The position numbers and the translations under genes are program-made. Below are positions 36,491 to 51,300 of a stretch of DNA of 64,000 bases, in pieces; position 1 is the first letter of the stretch, and each line of letters begins with the position of its first letter. The notes beneath the pieces are model-generated. The model did no database searches. It was not told where the DNA came from and saw only the letters and a program-made list of their open reading frames with translations. Source of the DNA: Nepenthes gracilis (Eukaryota > Streptophyta > Magnoliopsida > Caryophyllales > Nepenthaceae); contig BSYO01000003.1 in NCBI GenBank assembly GCA_033239525.1, forward strand, positions 24,793,540 through 24,857,539, in the 5' to 3' direction.

Positions 36491-37550
36491 AAAGTAATAA
36501 AATTGGTGTATTTGGCCTTACATGTGATGATTCATACAGGCATCTCAATATAATTTCTTATTTGAATTTATGATAAGTGCATGTGCTTTCCTTTAGGTGG
36601 ATAAATTTGTATTTATAGAGCTTTGTATTTGTATTTTTCATAGGATAGTTTTGTGTTTATGAAGCCTTGTATTTGTCCATTCCCCGTAGTCAAAGGTTTT
36701 GTATGTGTGCTCATTTGATATTTATACTGTTTCACAAAGAAAAAAAACTTAGTATTTATACTTTTTTTATAAAGAGAAAAAATTTTATAATTTGATATAG
36801 AGTTTATCTTTTAACATTTTTTTAAAAAACTAGTGTATAAATTAAAGGAATATTATCTTTAAATGTCTTTAGATTTGAATTTTTAATAAGTTAGTATATA
36901 TGTCATCTATCCTTAATTTTACATTTTTAGCATGTTTTTAAATTTTGAGAGTTTTATTTGTATTATATTTGTTATTTAAAATATTTTAATATTGAGATTT
37001 GTTAGTTTTAACATAATTATCCAAATTACCTGATATTTGATTTCAACCCTTCTAAATTAGTGATATTTAAATGGTTTCATATATTTGGATTATTTAATAT
37101 TCATATATGGATTATGAATTTGGCATACAAAATCAAATTTAAACATGGGGTATATTTGAATTATTTGATAGATTAGATTTTATATATGTTTTATTATTTT
37201 TCATCCCTTTATCTATTTTGTAAATTTATATATGTTAATATATATATATATATATATGTTGAATTTTTTGCTCACATTTTGTAAATATTTCTAACATTTT
37301 CTAAATTAACAGATTTTGGAAACTTGTAAAATTAGAAGAGGATATCTAAAGATTTTATTAATTTATATTTTATATTTAGATTTATATTTTGAGTTTATAT
37401 ATTTGAGGATTGATGTATAATTTAATTATTGCTGTCTGTTTATATTTAGAATTATTATATCAGTTGAATTTACCCAAATTTGCTATCGCAATAGTTTAGT
37501 TTTGTTATTACTTTTTCTTACGAGTTGCTTGGGAACAAAACAGGTCAATA
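35830..37550 (+). repeat. Old solo-LTR-like remnant related to the intron element at 53.6-57.9 kb
   Basis: Aligned by eye with 53,638-55,387 in the same orientation. Shared landmarks in order are a GTGTGCAAATAAGGG-like block (36,006), a GTTATAAAAGCATGC TATA region (36,071), a purine-rich leader (36,110-36,175), AATTAAGACAAGTATTT (36,221), the ATATTATTATATGCACGT block (36,336), ATGTGATGATTCATA (36,522), GATATCTAAAGATTT (37,339) and an ACAAAACAGGTCA-like end (37,533). It is strongly diverged and has internal losses relative to the intron copies. The order of promoter-like and leader-like features fits an LTR; the exact ends are uncertain. Confidence 0.55.
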
Positions 37551-40500
37551 TAATTTATTTTTGAGATCAGATAAAATTAATTTAATTAAATCCTATATTT
37601 TTCTAGAATTCTAGCTATTTTGTTATTTAGTTTTTGGGTTTGGTATGCTAGACCCAACTTTAAAGATATTTAAAATTTTAATTATTTATAAATTATTATT
37701 TAAAATAATTATTTATTTAATTATTACATATTTCTGAGCCGAGAACGTGATACAATCATTAGTCAGTGACTTTACTAGCCGCCATTGTTGTTTGTTAATC
37801 AGCACCCATCGAAATCGGTCCGTCGTCCACTAACATCCTAACCATCGTCATTAATCACTGCAACCACACTCCAACCCTTATTATCGGTCACTGGCTGGCG
37901 GTGCATTTGGCACCCATCATCAATGGATGGCACGTCCAACCCTAACATGCTGGTTTTCGACACCCTGACCATTGTCGTCCCAATCTGCACTACTAAGCCA
38001 ATAGCTGTCGATGCCTCCAACCATACCGTCGGTCACCAGCTAGATGTTTCTTTGACTCCACCATTAACCAAAAAATTATAACATAAAAATATAATCATTG
38101 TTTAAAAATATAACCATTATTTATAATCATATATGCCTGCTATGGTTAATTGATTTGTATGGCAATTCTTATCTTATTATATATGCCAAACTTTAAAAAA
38201 AAATATTACAAGAAGAAATTTTAAAATCATAAAATCTATTTCTCAGAAAAGATTTTTCTATCCATGTGGTAGATATTTAAGCAAACAAAAGCAGTCTCAT
38301 TGGCATACTTTTACTTCAATATTATATTTTACTCTCTTGTTTTCTTCTTGACTAATAGAATATAAAAAATATCAATTTATTAATTATATAAATATATTTT
38401 TTTAAAAAAATACACTTTAAAATAATTATTTAATAAAAACATCAGATAAATAAATAATTTTAATTATTTTAATAATTTATTAAATATATGATATTGGAAA
38501 TAATAAGTGTAACAATCATCCCTGTGATATTAAAAAATGGGCTTTGTGACCACTTACAATATTTGAAAAGATATAAACTCGAGAGATTTCAGGGTTAAAA
38601 GTTTCACTAAATCAGCTCATTAATCATGAAAATAGTTATGCTAATGCTTTATTCTTATAAAATTATCTAATATAAAGATAGTAAAATATAATTAATATAA
38701 TCATTTTAAAACAGTTAACTCATAATTATTTTTTAATTAATAATTAAAATTAAAAGATATAGATTGTTTTTAATAAAAGTTTCAATTTGAATGAACTGGT
38801 TACTTGGATGGAACTTCGATAATTTTCTTTATAAAATTTTATTAGTTAAAATTAATAATTTATATTTGAAAACGATGCGTCATAGGTTTACAAATATGAG
38901 TTATAATATTTAAATGGATATAGTTTATCAAAAATAAATGGTCAAAATTAGCATTATTTGATTCAACAAATTAAAGAAAACACTTATTATAAAATAAATG
39001 AAATATATTATATTTTTATTTAAGCTTAATGGACCTTCACTTATGAAACTGAGTACATGTAAAAGAAATTTAAATTTAAAAAATATATATAAAAGAGTGG
39101 TTTTTAATTTTTTTTTCAAATATTTAATTAAATGTTAGATCTCTATAAAAATAAAAAAATATTTTTTGATAAATATTTTTTATTTTAAAATTTAATCGTT
39201 GAATATTAAATTTAACCATTGAGTTCCGTGATATAGCTAATTTGGAAATAGTGCATCCCCATAGAAAAATATATTAATTACATCTCTATCTCATTTGTTA
39301 GATGAAAAAGTTCAACGGATGAGGTTTATAATTTTAAAAATTGTTTAAAAAATTATTTAAAAAAATTATTTGGTTAAATATTATATGAATGTCAATATTA
39401 TGAAAAAGCTATAAAAATATTAAATGTTCAATGAGTATTCAATTCTGGATTACTTTACGTAATTGGAACATAATTTTTCTATTGACTAAAATTGGCACCT
39501 GCTAAATTTGAAAAAAAAATAAAAAAACTGAAAAAATATTTTTCACACAAGTATAATTATTGATTAACTATTTATGAACCTATTCATCAATAATTAATAA
39601 TTTTCAATTTGCTGTGTAAATTGTTAGGATTTTTTATACAGATCCAACTATGATTATTTGTATTTATCGATAAACCAATAAAAATCCCTCATCTATCTTT
39701 TTAACCTGCCTAGTGGTTTGAACTTATTAGATAAATTTGTTGATAATATATTATCGAAAATTCCCATGATAAACATGTAAGAGTTAAAAGTAAATATAAT
39801 TATTACCGTAATATTTAATCCTTAATTTGTATTTCATGACATTGAAAAGTAATTAAATTAGATAAAGTATTAAAAATAATTACATATTCATATGAGAAAT
39901 TAAATATTTAAAAGAAATAATGTAATGTCTGACACATATCTGAGTGACGCCTGTACGTCGGCAACAAAATTAAGACTCTTAAGAGTTGAAGAAATAGAAA
40001 GCTCGTGCATATATGTTAGTAGTACGTAATAATGCTTGGGGAACACATGATTCACGCTCATGCATGCATGATAATATGAAATGATACTCGATAGGCATAT
40101 AAAACCCTCTTGTGCATGCATGATAGCAGTGATGTGTCTAAAACTACACACGAAAGATGCACGTGGGTTGATAGCAATCTAGTTTTATACCTAATGAATA
40201 CTCGTATGCTAGTCTGAATATATAAGTAACTTTTGACTAATTTTTAGTTAGTTTTTGTGTAAGATTTGAGAGAGGAGATAGTAAGAAGAGAGAAGAGCAA
40301 AGGAAGATAAATAAAGTGAATAAAGTTAATTTGAAGTATTTTCATATTAAATATTGGTGATATTTGAATTAAGGTGAGTGTATATAAATTTTTTCTCTAA
40401 TTACTTTGAAATTTTTTGATTATTCACTTTAATTCTTGTTTAAAAAATATATATATATATAGTCTTTTGTTGTCGCTCTTTGCTTTTAGTTGTATGCATG

Positions 40501-43500
40501 TTCATATTGTTTGTATTTCGTGAGATTCTAAAAGGTTTATACCTAACTTTATGAAAATTATTAAAATATATTAAGATCATTGAATAAATAGCTTGTATGT
40601 TTCTTTTATACAAGTATTTGACAAAAGTTCTAATTTAAAATTTAAAAATATTATTTTTTCTAGTTAAAAATTTACATATTTACGTAAAATCTTTCCATTG
40701 TCTAAATAAAAATTATTATAGAGAGTTAATAAAATATATTTGAGCATATCATAATATATTAATTTACAAGCAAATGTTGTAATTCAACTTTAATAAAATT
40801 TTTAAAAAATAATATTTATTCTTATTTATAAGGTATAACGAATAATCAGCCGACCTACAAATCTTAAATAGTAACATATAACTCGAATTATGAAAAAAAT
40901 TATAATTTAACATTTAATATTCAACCCTAATTAGTGAAACTATCATCAGTTATTGATTCTTATCTTATCTTATTATTTTTATATTTTGTATATGATTATT
41001 GATATATTGCTCATTCTCATATTTTGTCATATATATCTATATATAAACATGGCTTATTGATCATTAAATTTATTCTTACCATATTTTATAACATTTTAAA
41101 TTAACAAGTTTAAATCTCTTGTAAAATATTTAAATTGAAGAAAATTTTTTTTAGAAAATTAGCTAAAAGATGCTTTTATTATGCTCAATTTTATAGTTGA
41201 TCATTTGAAATATTGATTAAAATAATTTATTTGGGATGTCTATAATTGTGATTGTGTGCCTTTAATTATGTTTTGATGTTATTATATATCATCAATATTA
41301 GTTAGCAAATGATTTACCTTATGCATGGAAGGTTTTAAGCAGATTATATAATTTAGAACTAATTTTTAAATTATTGATCATATTAAGAGTCAGAGCAGAT
41401 ATTTTAAATTTTATTTAATATTTTGGTGTAAAGTCACTATCCAATTTTTAGATAAATGACTTTAACATTATTATAATTATGTGTTTGTATATTGGTCATG
41501 ATGGTTACCAAGAAAATCAAAAAAGAAAATGATTATGATTGGGTTTTTGCCTTATCAAGGCTTTTAAAATGGATAAAAATATTTAAAATAATTAAGACTT
41601 TTAATTTTTTTTTCTAACCTTATTTTTTTACTTTAATTTTTGGCCTGTCTTAGAATTTTGATTTAGTATTAATTCTTCTTTATACAAAAAATTAATTCAA
41701 AATTTAATTATATTTGAGTCGAATACTAATACATATGTAATGTAAAAAAAAAACTAAAAATTGTAACGATTTGACATAAAAGTCAATTTTAAAGTTTATT
41801 GTAAATGTAATAATTTAAATAATTTTTAATAATAAATAAATAAATGGACTTGTATGGGGAAAAAAAGTTGAGAATTAAGTTGTAAATTAAAAATTGGGAA
41901 TATAATTAAAAAAATGCAAAAAAAAAAAGGTTGATAATTTTTTCTTTAAATTTTCCTTTTAGAATTTCTAGATAATATTCAAGTTAATATATAATATTTA
42001 TGTTGTTTACATAAAATATGTATACCAAACATATCTTTATAGATAAATTTGTATTTCTATGTCAAAAGTCATCATGACAAATTAATAAATATTGTCTATT
42101 GCAATAATTGCCAGTTAAATTACACAGAAAGTGGATGGGTAGTTCTATATTGCTCCTCATATAACAACTACTCTAATTATTTGTATGCTTACCATATTAA
42201 TATTATATATTCAACTTTATTGTATGATCAAAATTAAAAGTATCTGAATTTATTAAAATTATTAGTCTTCATTTTTAGCATATTTAAGTTTTGATTTTTG
42301 AGGTTTGACTCATTTCCGTTCTAAGCATTTTCCAATATGAGGGAAGATGTTGTATGTAATTGGACGGCTAATCTGATCTAGTACAGTTGTATTTGTGAAA
42401 ATCTTTTTATTCGTAAGTAAATGATCACCTTTTTATTCAATCAATATAAAATAATATATTTTTATAGTAATAATTTCAATAAAAATATGATCATATTATT
42501 ATATTAAGGATTCTGGTATAAATTTTTATAAACATTATCATTATTTAAATTTGAATATTAAATATTTTAGATATGATCTGATTTAAAGAAAAGTATGAGA
42601 TAAATCTAATTACTAGCTTCGTCCCAAATAATTTATCTTTGAAAGGAGGTTTCTAATAATGAAATAAGTCTTTTTATTTACAAATAAAAACTAACTATTT
42701 TTTAATATAAAATAATTCACGCAAAGTACCAACCTTTAGCTATTTATAGAAGACGGGTCAAAATTGAACTTTTCATTTTCAATGAATTGTGTTGAGAGTA
42801 TATATATACTTTGATGATATGACTATTCATCTTGAATTATATGCTTAATTCATTGCATTTCTTGAGATGACTTCTCATCCTCAATCACATGGATCATTTA
42901 TTTCTATGTTAAAAGTTAGATAAAATTGATTTAAAACATTAAAATTAATTTCATAATAATATAGATACGTAAATATGTAAATAAGAGCATGTAACAGTAA
43001 TATTTAGGTAAAATTTAGTCAAAGACACATTTATAAAGAATACAACGAAATAAAAAACGTAAAGAAGTCTCATGGCCACCACATCGTACAAGAACTTAGC
43101 ATATAAAGTTTTGGCTATACACAATATTTTAGAAATAATTTGACCGTTTTAAATTAATTACATACAATATTACTTTGTACTATATAAAAAAGCATTTTAA
43201 GATTCAAATTTGTAACTTTTAGATCATACAATGAAAATTTACCATATTTTTTAGGTATCAATTTAAATTTTTTTTTATTTATTAACTTGATCAGGATTAA
43301 TTCTACAATAATAAAAGTTTTACACAAAATTTAAATCAATAGCTTTCTTGATCTGACATATAATATTACAGATTATAAGAGTATTAAATTAAAGATTGTT
43401 TTAACTGCATTTGAAGATATAACAACTATCATTCTTAATAATCCTATCATTTATATAGCGGTATATTATCATCATGTTGATAAAACAACTGATATCAAAA

Positions 43501-43680
43501 TCGCACTATTGCCATTGCCACGTTCAGGTCCCGTAGAAATAGCTCCCTAATAACTATGACAACCAAATATTTTCCATAAATATCTTTAAAAAAAGAAAAT
43601 ATTCTTTTTTATTGATTGTGATTGGAAACCCTAATAGTAGTAATTGAATATTATCTTATCATTATCATCATCTTTATGGA
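37551..43680. other. AT-rich spacer, no gene seen
   Basis: Very AT-rich. The only GC-richer part is about 37,740-38,060, where GTCGTCC/CATCG-like phrases and two CGGTCAC copies occur without a recognisable coding pattern. Short open frames (for example 39,900-40,151 minus) have no motif. Confidence 0.5.
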
Positions 43681-46600
43681 TTTTATATTCGGTGGATGGG
43701 GTAATGCTCCATATTAACCAACTAGAGGAGGCTAGACCTCACCTTTAAAATACAGTCTTTTTATTATACTTTGAGACTGTTGAATATAAATTTAACAATT
43801 TATTTATTTTTTATTTTTCTAATTTTGTTTTTAATTTTTTTAATAAAAAAATTTCAAACACATAAGCAATTGGAATTATATTCGATGACTTTTAAACCGT
43901 ATTCTTTGGATTAAAGAGGTTCCATCTCTTAAAAAGATGACTAGATTATTTTTTAAATTTAGATCATTTATTTTTAAATAGATAATTATAATTTAAATAT
44001 TTTTAAAAAATTTAAAAATAGTTTAAATTAATTCTAAAATTATAATTATCTATTTAAAAACAGATAACATCAATTTGAATAATAATCTCCTTCATCTCTT
44101 TGAGGATGGTTAGTTGTTTTGTTATTTTTTATAGTATAAATATTTAAATATTTTAAATTAAAAAGCTGAATCAACTATATTAAAATATTTAAATTTAAGT
44201 TGTTAAATATTTATAAATTTACCATAAAATGAAAAATATTGAAAAGAGGAAGGTTAACTCTGATGGCATAATATTAGACATAACTGAAAATCAAGCCACT
44301 TGATTAATTCGATTTGATTTATATAAAATTTTATAGAATTTGGACAAAGTATAAAACTATAATGGATGGGCATGATTATAGAATCAAATCTAATTAAATT
44401 TTTAGGTTAAAAAATTTTATTAAAATTTTAATAAAATAAAATTTTATTTTCTAAAAAGTTAAAAAATTATTAAAATAAATTATATTTTTGTGTAATTAAT
44501 AACTTTTTATGAAAATTTTTTTATTAAAATATAATTTTTGTTATATTTTATGATAAATATTTTAATTTTTAAAATACTATATATTTTTAAATATTATATA
44601 TATAATTTAACTAAACATATTAAAAATAAATAAAAAAAACCTCTATTGACCGGTCTAAACTGATTCGGTTTGATGGTCATAACTTGTCCTGCAGAGCTTG
44701 ACTTATTGGCCATAACTTTTTATTTTATTTTAGACCGTGTCTGATCTAAATTTAATTTTAATCAAATATAAATATATAAAAAAATTATGGGGATATGGAT
44801 TGAAAAAGAAATATAAGAAGGAAAATAATAAATTAGTGTGGGGATATTAATTTTGTTTCAAAAAAATTAAATAATTAAATAATTAATAAATACAATAATA
44901 CCAACAAAAAATTAGTCAACAACTCACCAAGGGTGGAGCGTGGGGCCTATCTCTTTGGGCCTGTCCCATTTGATTTTTTTAAAAAAAGATTTTATAAGGA
45001 TATTATTAATTATTAAAAGATATATAATTATAATATATCTAAATATTAAATTAAATCTATCTTATTTTTAAAGAATATCTAAATATACTTAAATAACGCG
45101 GTGGTATCATTCTACGTGCTCATACTATAGTCTATAATTTTCCTAACTAATATTTATTTAATTAATTTACTACATTGACCGGGTATTTTATTTAATTTTG
45201 ATTTTTTTTTTGTGGGCATGGCCCCACGATAGCTTGGGAGAACATGGTGGGCCATGGTTTTGCCTGTGGGTCCACACGCAGTGTGCTACTATTAAAAATC
45301 AGACTCATTAACTAACACATAATTATGCTTAACATTTGGTAAGCAAGATCACGTGTGTGCATCTTTCTTTAGGACCACTTAATTGGTTCATGACTCAGCA
45401 ATTAGGTGTAAGCTAAGATTAATAAATAATTAAATATTATAATTATGTATAATTTAATTATAACTATTATTTTTAAAAAAATATTTTTAATAGCCTTAAA
45501 ATATTATAAAAGTATTTAAATAATTGACGGATTGATTTTTTTTTATTTTATAAATGATAAATCTATCCCATCATTTAAATAGCAAAGTGGCTATTTTTTT
45601 GTGTTATATAAAAAGATAATTTGCAATCGGTGTTATCTCTTTTATTGCTTTTGCCACTTTGGATTTTAGATTAAAAAAAAAAAAGCGCCTGCATTTTAAA
45701 CAAATAATAATATATATATATATATATATATATAATTATTTATTTAATTATATCCAAACTACTATTTTTAGTATGAAAAGATAATAAAATTAAAATTAAA
45801 ATACATTTACATATATTTTTGATAATTTTAATACAATTTGTTATATAATTAAGTATATAAATTATTTTAAAAAAATCATGCACTCTCCTTATTATAAAGG
45901 AATGAGTGAGACAAATTGATTCTTAATTTTTTTTTTTAAAATGTAAGAATAAATTTAAATATTATATCTCTAGTTTGTTTTATAATTTATTTTATCTTTG
46001 GATAAAATTATAAATTTTAATTTAAAAATAAAATTAAACTATTATAATTTAAAAATGAATAATTTAGACCATAAAATAATCAGTTTGGAAATTAAGCCAA
46101 AAGTTTATTAAAAAGGTCAAAGGGGTCACGTGCTAAAAATTCTAATCACGGCACGTTAGGTGGACCTATGTACCATTGGAATTTTAGAGAATTGTCCTTT
46201 CCATTAATTTTTTAAAAAATAAAATATTAATATAGCCATTAATTTGCTAGATATTATGTCTTCGAGGCTCCATAAGAACTAAAATTAAATTTTGTCATAG
46301 CCCCTTTAAATATTAGGCTTATTATTTTTTAAATAATTAAGAAATATATAAGACTAAAATTAAAATGATATATTTGAATATTATCTTAATATTTAATATT
46401 TATTGTTTTAAAAATAATTTTTAAAAATTTAAAAATTAAGAATTATAGAATGAAATAATAATGTTTTTAAAAAATTTGCATTAAAAGGGAGAGCAAAAAG
46501 CCGCGGCGGAAAAATCATTATCAGGGAGTTTTCACGATTTAATTGGCTGCCGTGATGTTTAGTAAGTCGATGGATTCGAGCCTTCAGCATGCTCACGTCG

Positions 46601-48346
46601 CCCCACAATTAATAATATAATTCCTGACAAATAAATATCTCACTTTTATTTTCTTTTTTTTTTCATCATTTTTTATTATATTTGCTATATTTTTTTAATT
46701 TTTTTTTTTTTCATATTCTCCTTCTTCATTAGAGCGCAGTTATTATTTAAAAAAAAAGACTTGTAAAAGAGAGGTGACACTATTAAAAATAAATTTATAT
46801 AAAAATAGATAAATAAATAAATAAAAATAAATTTTTTTTATTTATTTAAGATATTGCTACGTGATTTAAAATATAATTATTTTTGTAAGAGAGTTTAACT
46901 ATGATAAAAATATTATTAAAATAAATTGTGGTAGTGTAATTTATAAAAGGAAAAGTTTATAGATATTAACATAGATGATGGACCACTAGTTAAGAATTTT
47001 ATCATTGCTTCAAGCTTTTTTTTTTTAAGACCTTTCTTACAATATTGTTATTGTAGTGGAGTATAATTATCAAATTTGAAATGGATTGGTATTATATTTC
47101 GATACCAAAATATCGAATCACAAATTAATAAAGAAATATAAAAAATATATTTACTGATAATTATGAGACTCTTAATATAAAAAGATATTAAAAATTTTTA
47201 TTTTTTTATCTCTTTGATAAATAGAGAAAAAATCAAAATTTTTTATTTTTTTATACTGTAAAAAAGTTAAATAATGGTCTTTTCGTACTGTTAAAGAGTT
47301 GAACAATGAGAATTGATTGTGAATGCTTAATTGAATTGATCGAGTCATAAAGAAATGATGTTCAAGTCTATTAATATATTAATATATCTCAATTTCATGC
47401 ATTACTATATTTTTATTTAATATTTATCATAATTTGTAATGATAAACGACTTGTCTTACCATATTCATTTGTTGGATTTGTAATATTTGTTATTTATTTT
47501 GAACCAAAATCGAAATGAGTCTTAAAAAGAAGGGATCCCAATAAAGAAAAGAAGAAGAAAAAAACCATTGGGTCCATCACAGCTAAGGCTGTGGCCCACC
47601 AAGAAATTGAGATTTTTGTAGTTGAAATTTCAAAACCAACTTTATATATTTTCTTCCATCTATGATCTTAGTTACAAGCCTAGCTAATCTATAACTCTTT
47701 GCCTATGTAGGATCTTTTTAAAATTATTATGGAATCTCATTTTATATCTCGATAACCAATACCGTTAGGCAACTATATCGTCAATATTTAAAAATTATTT
47801 GGTCACGTTAATTTGTTTATTCAAATTTGAAGACTTTCTGTCAAACTTCAAATTGTTTAATCAAAATATTACAGAAATAATATTGATATAATATTTTATC
47901 TATCTATTTTTATGTAAACTTATTAATACACCTAAATGAATTATATGTCACAACATCTAATGACGTCCAAATGAATATTTCCTAACATCACTCATAGTTA
48001 AAAAAAGAAATGATTTGAAGATATCCTCAAGTCACATGGTGCATTCATATATATATATATATATATGTTATCCATAGTTGAACAAAAATATAACAAGAAT
48101 CCCACGCTAGAGCTTGGCAGCTGGCAAACTCAAACTAACGCAAGTCATTCGATTGCAAGTTAGCTCTCGGTGTTGGTCTCACGGATCAAATTCTTTGCCC
48201 AAACCATATCCGATGCTTTGTAGTCAGACTCGCGAGGACCAAATCCTCAACCCGACTTGATCATCTTTGAGAACTTCAATGCACTGTGAGCTTGTCGTGA
48301 GCCGCAGAGAGATCAAAGTTCCTCGGCAGTTGAAGGGGCCGGGGAT
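43681..48346. other. AT-rich spacer and 3' flank of the chloroplast-protein gene
   Basis: Mostly non-coding AT-rich DNA with AT dinucleotide runs at 45,710-45,733 and 48,047-48,066. From about 48,100 to 48,346 base composition becomes genic; this is probably the 3' untranslated region of the minus-strand gene that ends at 48,347. No exon-like sequence was found in the rest. Confidence 0.5.
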
Positions 48347-51300
48347 TCAGAAGGCAATTTCTTGAAGAACTTGAAGTGTCTTTTGATGTACCTGACAAAA
48401 TCAACAGTCAAGTGAGCTCCGACTGCTAAAACGAGTTCATAAAACTAAACTACCCTCGATTCGGTAGTCCAATATAGATTGGAGACATGATGAAAGTAGC
48501 TATGCTTTGTTTATCATGAGCGAAGACGAACACGATCACAAGCAATGAAAGGAATTAATCACAGTAAGTATGAACATATACTGGGTCGGAGTATTGATAG
48601 GTCCTGATACTACAAAATTAGCCACGATATATCGACACTTTTTAGAAACTTATATCCACAGACTTTGTGGCCTCTTGGGTGTTTTTTCAATGACTACTGA
48701 GAACATCAAACTCAATTTAGATTTGATTGTCTAAGACACTTAATATGTGTAATAAAACATGGTTAAATTTTAATGAATCGCTCACCTTTAATGTGGTCAT
48801 GGAAAATGAAAAAATTGGTCACAGCATTTAATATCGATATATATCACCCCATATGGCCAATAAAGATACTGATCTTTTAATCCAGGGCACGACAAAAGGA
48901 GGTGAGAATGATTAGAGTGCAAGAAAATTACCCATTCTAGATGTTGTGCCGTGATGCCAGAGACATTACCAGCATATATGCCTCCCAAAACCTGGAAGTT
49001 ATGGAATAAGACAGATTATTAGCATGCTTTATGTGTAAATGTGAGCTTGTCCCGAGACGGAAACTTCTCATAATGCTTGTTTATGAGAGAACACTGGCAA
49101 CTATAATATGTCTAAGGCGGATAAGACACTTAGAATGTAGGCTAGATAAAGTATCTGTTCGGATAAAGGTGGGTTTGTTGTTATTGGATAAAAGAAATAA
49201 ATGGGAGACTTTGGAAAACTTGTAGTCATATAATAAATAATGATTTAATATTATTTTTATTCTCAAATAATATTATGTCAAATCAAATGTAATGACGAAA
49301 GTAAATTAATATAACCAAACCCACTTACTAAAACTTGAAGACCAGTTGTTATTGTAGATGTTGAATTCACAAGCAAGTAGAGGTCAAAAGCAATAAATAG
49401 TCGATGCTTTAAAAGGTGTTACACTCACCCTTCAGTATCTTGTTGTCTAAGCACACTATAGAAATGCACATTTGCATAAGCACAACAAATAATAATTTAT
49501 ATAAACATTTATAAGCTGCACATATAGAAAATAAGATCAGACAATAACGTATAACATTATTTAGACACTTAAAACGTAAGTCTCATGAAATACTTATGAG
49601 GTAAGATAATGTAATAATAGTGGTTGGAGCAGAGAAAAAAAAATAGACCTAAAAAAACCCGGATTGAAATCATAAAATGTGACATAAAACCGCTTCTACT
49701 CTCAAAGAATATTGCATAAAAATGATTAAAATGACAAAAGTTTGTTGTCACATACCTTGGTTACAGTCTCAAGAAACATGCCAGGTCGCACAGGAACAGG
49801 TTTACGACCTGTGATACTGTTTACATCATTATCGCTGCCGGAATTTTCTGCACCTTCATTGTTGCCAAGCATTACATCTTTTATCATCTCCTGTACTCTT
49901 TTTCCTGGCCTTAAAGCAACCAGCTTGCTCAGGAAATTCACCTGCAGCATCATAGTAACTTCTGCAACATTCTACAGCAAGTTATACAATTGGGACTTGG
50001 GAAAGCTGTAGAAAGAAATTCTAGAACTAGTTGACAAATAACAATAACTTGTCTAGAGCTGAGTTCTGTTGGGGTCTTTTCATTTTTTTATCCTCCCTTC
50101 TATTCCTGGTGAAAAGGATTTAATCCTTACAATTGTGAAGACTAGGATTATAACAATCTATTAAAATCTGTTTGACCTATCTTCAACTCTTGGATGTCCA
50201 ATTTATACAAAACACTCGCTGTAGGGAATTTCAGAGGATCTCTTAATGGTAATGATTTCATCATTGTAGTCATCCTCATACTCATAACCAAACACTCATC
50301 TTCATCCTTGTACTCTTAATGGGGAAGGATTTCATCATCATAACTGGAAGGACTAGGATTCTAACAACACCTTGAAATGTGTTAAATCCATCTTAATTCT
50401 AAACGTTCATTTTGTCCAGACTAAATACTTGATGTTGGGAATATGAGAGGATCTCAAATGGCTTCCACAAGAGCTAACCTCATACTTTCAATTAACAAGT
50501 TGGAAGTTTAGAAGCTCTGGCAGACCTCTGATTCAGGGAGCGTATTAAAACCACGGTCATTTCTCTCATCAAGTATTCCACCTCCCATCATATTCCGAGC
50601 TTCCTCTCTAATTAAAACGAGCCTTGCAAGCAGCTTTCGATCAAGAACAACAGATCGAGACTCCATTGAAAGGATGGTCCTGTCTGAGTCTCCCATCATT
50701 TTGTGATATGTGAATAGAAGCATGAGGCCCACAGCTCACTTTTTTAAAGAACGGAAAGGATATATTATGTGAAAAATACTCATATGAACTGATAATTGAT
50801 CCATTAGCTGACTTTTTAAAAGAACTATAAGGATATATGCTATCAAAAGTTCACATATGAACAGAAAATCGACCACTTAGCTCATTTTTTTAAAGAACTA
50901 TAAGGATATATGCTATGAAATATATACATATGAAGATAAAAATTGTAGTAACTTTCACCAGAAACAATAATGTGAATGTCAGTGGGAATTGTTTGCTTTC
51001 ACCTTTCATCCTTCACTTTTCATGGTAGGGTTGTGCAAGACAAGGAAATTAAGAAAAGCCCTTCTCTCCTCAAACTCATTACACAAACTTAAGCAATCAA
51101 TCTGCCATGCTAGAGACTATATTGATGTTGATTTCAAAATACATTGCCAACCAAATTTTGGAGTAACTGAGTTTTACTTCCTTCACCAAACCTGAACTAA
51201 AAATTTAGAAATGGAGTTATGTTTTGGTTCCTATCATCATCCCACATGACTACTTTAAAATAACCATTAGGAAGATTAAAATCTCGTAGTTGTAACCGGC

